Shown here one piece after another: positions 61,303-64,000 of a stretch of DNA of 64,000 bases. The stretch lies in contig JBCDLX010000001.1 in assembly GCA_038744785.1 (NCBI GenBank), forward strand, positions 1 through 64,000, given 5' to 3'. The stretch comes from Ovoidimarina sp038744785 (GTDB lineage Bacteria; Pseudomonadota; Alphaproteobacteria; Rhodobacterales; Rhodobacteraceae). Numbering within the stretch: position 1 is the stretch's first letter; every line of letters begins with the position of its first letter. The notes under the pieces are model-generated. The model was not told the DNA's origin. It saw only the letters and a program-made list of their open reading frames with translations, and made no database searches. Both the position numbers and the translations under genes were made by a program.

Positions 61303-62484
61303 ATGACCCTGACCAACACAGTACTTCGTTACGGCCCCGTCAGTCGCATGTTTCACTGGCTGACCGCGCTTTTGATCCTGACGGCGATCCCACTTGGATT
61401 GGTGGCGAACGGGCTGTCTTTTGACACCGACGCCGAATTGGCGCGCAAGGCTTTGGTGTTTTCCTTGCACAAAACCATCGGTATTGCGGCCTTCTTTGTA
61501 GCGCTGGCCCGGATCCTATGGGCGGTGACACAAAAAAAACCGGCACATCTTCATCCCGACCGAAAACTGGAAACTGCGCTGGCCGAAACGGTTCACTGGC
61601 TGCTCTATGCCTCGCTCGTGATCGTGCCGCTCTCGGGGTGGTTGCACCACGCCGCAACAACCGGTTTCGCACCAATCTGGTGGCCATTCGGTCAAACTCT
61701 CCCATTCGTGCGTGAAAGCGAAGCGGTGGCAAAGTTCTTTGCGGCCTGGCACCTGACCTTCACAAAAGTGCTGGGGATGGCTGTTCTTCTTCACATCGCC
61801 GGTGCCCTGAAGCATGCCTTGATCGACCGCGATGCCACCCTTGCACGGATGGTCTCTGGCGTTGAGGCCGGAACGCCCAGCGGCGCACATAGCCGAGCTC
61901 CGATACTTTTTGCCGCCATGCTATGGGGCGTCGCAATCGCGATTGGATCGGCGCTTGGCATGCCCAGCGACAAGACCGAGACCGCGACCCTGGACGAGGT
62001 GCAAAGTGAGTGGCAGGTCCAAGAGGGCTCGCTTGAGATCACGGTAGTCCAACTGAATTCCCCTGTGACCGGAAGCTTCGCCGACTGGACAGCTGCCATC
62101 GCGTTTGATCCGGACGTGGACGATGACGTAAAGGGGTCGGTCGAGGTCACCATAGCGATCCCGTCTCTGACAATCGGAACAGTGACCAGTGAGGCCATGA
62201 AGCCAGATTTCTTTAATGCCGAAGCGTTTCCGACGGCGACTTTTCTGGCTGCGATCCGCGAAGACGAAGGCGGCTATGTGGCCGAAGGCACCCTGACCGT
62301 TAAGGGCCAAAGCGCCCCGCTCACGATGCAATTTACTCTGTTGATTGACGGTGAAACAGCCACGATGGAGGGTGGCATCACACTCGATCGCCGAACGTTT
62401 CAGGTGGGCGAGAGTTACAGTGACGAAACCTCGCTCGGCTTTCCGGTTGAAGTCGCCGTCTCCCTCACCGCGGTCCGGCAATAA
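61303..62484 (+). CDS. Cytochrome b561 - YceI fusion protein
   Basis: 393 residues. Residues 1-185 form a four-helix cytochrome b561 domain with haem-ligand histidines in RMFHWLTALL, VFSLHKTIG, TVHWLLYASL and FAAWHLTF/LLHIAGALKH. A further membrane segment near residue 205 leads to a periplasmic YceI domain (about 220-393) with VTIAIPSLTIGTVTSEAM and EGTLTVKGQSAPLTMQFTL. YceI domains bind isoprenoid lipids such as quinones, so the fusion suggests electron transfer coupled to a lipid or quinone. A separate YceI gene lies downstream on the other strand. The divergent region 61146-61302 holds the promoters of this gene and fabD. Confidence 0.88.
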   Translation: MTLTNTVLRYGPVSRMFHWLTALLILTAIPLGLVANGLSFDTDAELARKALVFSLHKTIGIAAFFVALARILWAVTQKKPAHLHPDRKLETALAETVHWLLYASLVIVPLSGWLHHAATTGFAPIWWPFGQTLPFVRESEAVAKFFAAWHLTFTKVLGMAVLLHIAGALKHALIDRDATLARMVSGVEAGTPSGAHSRAPILFAAMLWGVAIAIGSALGMPSDKTETATLDEVQSEWQVQEGSLEITVVQLNSPVTGSFADWTAAIAFDPDVDDDVKGSVEVTIAIPSLTIGTVTSEAMKPDFFNAEAFPTATFLAAIREDEGGYVAEGTLTVKGQSAPLTMQFTLLIDGETATMEGGITLDRRTFQVGESYSDETSLGFPVEVAVSLTAVRQ

Positions 62485-62659
62485 AAGCGCGTTCCCAGAT
62501 CGGACTTGACCCCGATGGATGCCAGATCGCGGTTTTGCCCCCGGGGTCCCCGGTAACGTATCCGGAACCATCCCTATCAGGGCCAGGGGGCCGGGTGGTT
62601 CCGAGCCTGCGGCAAGGTATCCGCGGCAAAGCGGTCGCACGCCCCGCGCCGGGTATGTT

Positions 62660-62691
62660 TAAACAAACAAAGCCGCCAGGGTGCCGGCGGC
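62660..62691 (-). terminator. Intrinsic terminator of the yceI gene
   Basis: GCCGCC (62691-62686 on the minus strand) pairs with GGCGGC (62677-62672) around an eight-base loop and is followed by TTTGTTTGTTT. It ends the minus-strand YceI transcript, about 45 bases past its stop. The rest of 62485-62735 has no gene that I can see. Confidence 0.8.
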
Positions 62692-62735
62692 CTTGCACGT
62701 GCCACGACCGACCGCGGCGATACTGAGTGGCAATC

Positions 62736-63305
62736 TTAGGAAACGCCGGCCTCGACCGAGATCTGTACCTCGACCTCGTCTGACACGAAGGGCGCGAAAG
62801 CACCGACATTGTAGTCGCTGCGCAGGAGGGTCGTTGTGGCGTCAAATCCGGCCCATTCCTTCTGTGCCTGAGGATGCATCCCGGTCCCGTTCAGAACGGC
62901 ATCAAGCACCACCGACTTGGTCACCCCATTCAGCGTAAGGTCGCCGGTGATTAGCGCCGTCATCTCGCCGGTTACTTCGATACCGGTTGAGGTGAAGGTG
63001 ACAAGCTCTTCTTCGTCCGCACCAAAGAAATCGTCCGCCATGAAGTGCTGGAAGCGGCGTTCCCAGCCGGTGAACATCGAGCGGACGGGGAACGATACCT
63101 GGACCGAAGAGTTTTCCGGGGCGTCTTTGTCGAACTCGATCGTACCCTCAAACCCAGAGAACATGCCCCACGTCGTGGAGAACCCAAGGTGATTGTAGCC
63201 AAACACGATTTGGCTGTGGCTGGGGTCAAGGTCGTACTTTACGGCATCGGCGAAGGCAGCGGTCGACGCAAGGACGGCGGCAAGCGCGAGGGCAGAGGTC
63301 TTCAT
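62736..63305 (-). CDS. YceI family periplasmic lipid-binding protein
   Basis: 189 residues. A signal peptide (KTSALALAAVLASTAAFA) is followed by the lipocalin-like YceI barrel: AVKYDLDPSHSQIVFGYNHLGFS, then GDLTLNGVTKSVVLDAVLNG, ending VEVQISVEAG. The start at 63305 is fixed by AAGGAG eight bases upstream. The family binds polyisoprenoids in the periplasm. It is the stand-alone relative of the YceI half of the b561 fusion and converges with it. Confidence 0.93.
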   Translation of the reverse strand: MKTSALALAAVLASTAAFADAVKYDLDPSHSQIVFGYNHLGFSTTWGMFSGFEGTIEFDKDAPENSSVQVSFPVRSMFTGWERRFQHFMADDFFGADEEELVTFTSTGIEVTGEMTALITGDLTLNGVTKSVVLDAVLNGTGMHPQAQKEWAGFDATTTLLRSDYNVGAFAPFVSDEVEVQISVEAGVS

Positions 63306-63392
63306 GGGGGGCTCCTTATGGGTTGACTGTCGCCCGATATACATCGTCCGACTCGCGAGGGTCTCAACCCCCACGAATTCAACACATAGTGT

Positions 63393-63983
63393 TCATTGCT
63401 GCACGGTTTCGGATGAAATCGGCCCAAGTTTGCGTTGGGTACGGAACGGGAGTTCCCGGGCAAGCCTTCGGTTGATCCGCTCTTCGATGGGGCGAAGATC
63501 GTACGACAGGCGTCGATGCAGAACCAAAAGGTCGCTCTCTGGACCGGTGGCCACATGCATCACTTCATCCCGGTCGCGCATTTCAAGGAACAGCTGCGGC
63601 TGCGACGCACCGTCCTTCGTCCGCGCAATGAACGCACTTGCCACCTGCCCCATAGGGAAAACGGCCCTCAGGCGCGCGTTTCCCCGTCCTTTAGTCTCGG
63701 TAAGGCGCAGTTCCCGGCGCGCAAGATCAACCTGAAGGTCGATTTGGACCGACCGGCTTGCGCACCAGTAGACCAAAACGCCCAATACCCCGAGAGTAAG
63801 GGAGACGATCGATCTGGCCAGGCCGGATTCAGGTCCATAGAGCACGGCGGGCAGCAACCACTGACCATAGGCACTCAAAACCAGCACAAGCCCGCCGAAC
63901 CGCGCCGCTGCCCGTCCCAGAGTTTCGTGCTCGAACCGATCAAGTTGTTCGTGAATGACGTAGCCCCAATGCGTGTCCGTCAC
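63393..63983 (-). CDS. Membrane protein of unknown function
   Basis: 196 residues. Two adjacent membrane helices (about residues 28-48 and 55-75: GGLVLVLSAYGQWLLPAVL and IVSLTLGVLGVLVYW) are followed by a soluble domain of beta-strand character (VQIDLQVDLARRELRLTETKG). The helix-helix-beta layout resembles PH-like bacterial membrane proteins, but I do not recognise the family. Only 17 bases of the window remain beyond its start, so an upstream partner cannot be excluded. Confidence 0.65.
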   Translation of the reverse strand: MTDTHWGYVIHEQLDRFEHETLGRAAARFGGLVLVLSAYGQWLLPAVLYGPESGLARSIVSLTLGVLGVLVYWCASRSVQIDLQVDLARRELRLTETKGRGNARLRAVFPMGQVASAFIARTKDGASQPQLFLEMRDRDEVMHVATGPESDLLVLHRRLSYDLRPIEERINRRLARELPFRTQRKLGPISSETVQQ

Positions 63984-64000
63984 CCGCGGTATGCGCGCGC

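Noticed and set aside
1..64000. tRNA, rRNA or CRISPR array
   Set aside because: I looked for tRNA T-arm motifs, rRNA cores and spaced direct repeats and saw none; GGTTCGA-like matches lie within coding sequence.

Overview
The window looks like a chromosomal segment of an alphaproteobacterium of the order Rhodobacterales (Roseobacter/Rhodobacter type). The main reasons are a complete RcGTA-type gene transfer agent (GTA) cluster, a pyruvate dehydrogenase operon in which E1-beta carries its own lipoyl domain and a DUF5076 gene sits between pdhB and the E2 gene, a DksA with a degenerate zinc finger, and many small families typical of this order. The DNA is GC-rich and densely coded. I see no rRNA, tRNA, CRISPR array or insertion sequence.

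Layout. 1-7.2 kb: the start of an Fe(3+)-binding ABC transporter protein (cut by the window edge), a FAD monooxygenase, dksA, then a MoxR ATPase and a VWA protein that normally sit together but here have four small transporter, acetyltransferase, lipoprotein and membrane genes between them. 7.3-8.5 kb: a decayed LuxR-family regulator. 8.6-22.4 kb: an M48 protease, a secreted CAP protein, ndk, an ABC-F protein, MarC, a retropepsin-like protease, selO, two EamA permeases, an ankyrin/kelch protein coupled to a PhzF homologue, a Fur/Mur regulator and a glycosidase-like surface protein. 22.5-33.5 kb: enolase and a haloacid dehalogenase, each broken by a one-base deletion as written, a cupin, anmK, tyrS, a DUF3179 protein, a Crp/Fnr regulator followed by a perfect CRP-like palindrome and a strongly structured intergenic RNA candidate, two cyclophilins, pgk, class I aldolase and an FtsB/DivIC-like protein. 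33.6-39.7 kb: pdhA-pdhB-DUF5076-pdhC, preceded by a 22-bp inverted repeat, then cysE-cysK on the other strand.

40.0-54.8 kb, minus strand: the GTA. Read from right to left it has small and large terminase, portal, prohead protease, major capsid, head-tail connectors, tail terminator, tail tube, chaperones, a very short tape measure, distal tail protein, hub, NlpC/P60 peptidase and the 1323-residue tail-tip protein, followed by DUF2793 and DUF7742 genes. Most adjacent genes overlap by a few bases. No integrase, repressor or replication gene is present, as expected of a GTA and not of an ordinary prophage. Just upstream of the first gene lie a promoter-like sequence, a near-CtrA site and a strong intrinsic terminator, so the cluster is either insulated from mltG or attenuated.

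54.9-64 kb: mltG, fabF, a HisA-like paralogue, a broken PilZ-like locus, acpP, fabG and fabD (fatty acid synthesis), then a cytochrome b561-YceI fusion, a stand-alone YceI protein and an unrecognised membrane protein.

Four loci (LuxR-like, enolase, dehalogenase, PilZ-like) carry frameshifts or stop codons. Because enolase is normally essential and the losses are one base in short runs, some of these could be sequence errors; the LuxR-like locus has several independent lesions and is probably truly decayed.
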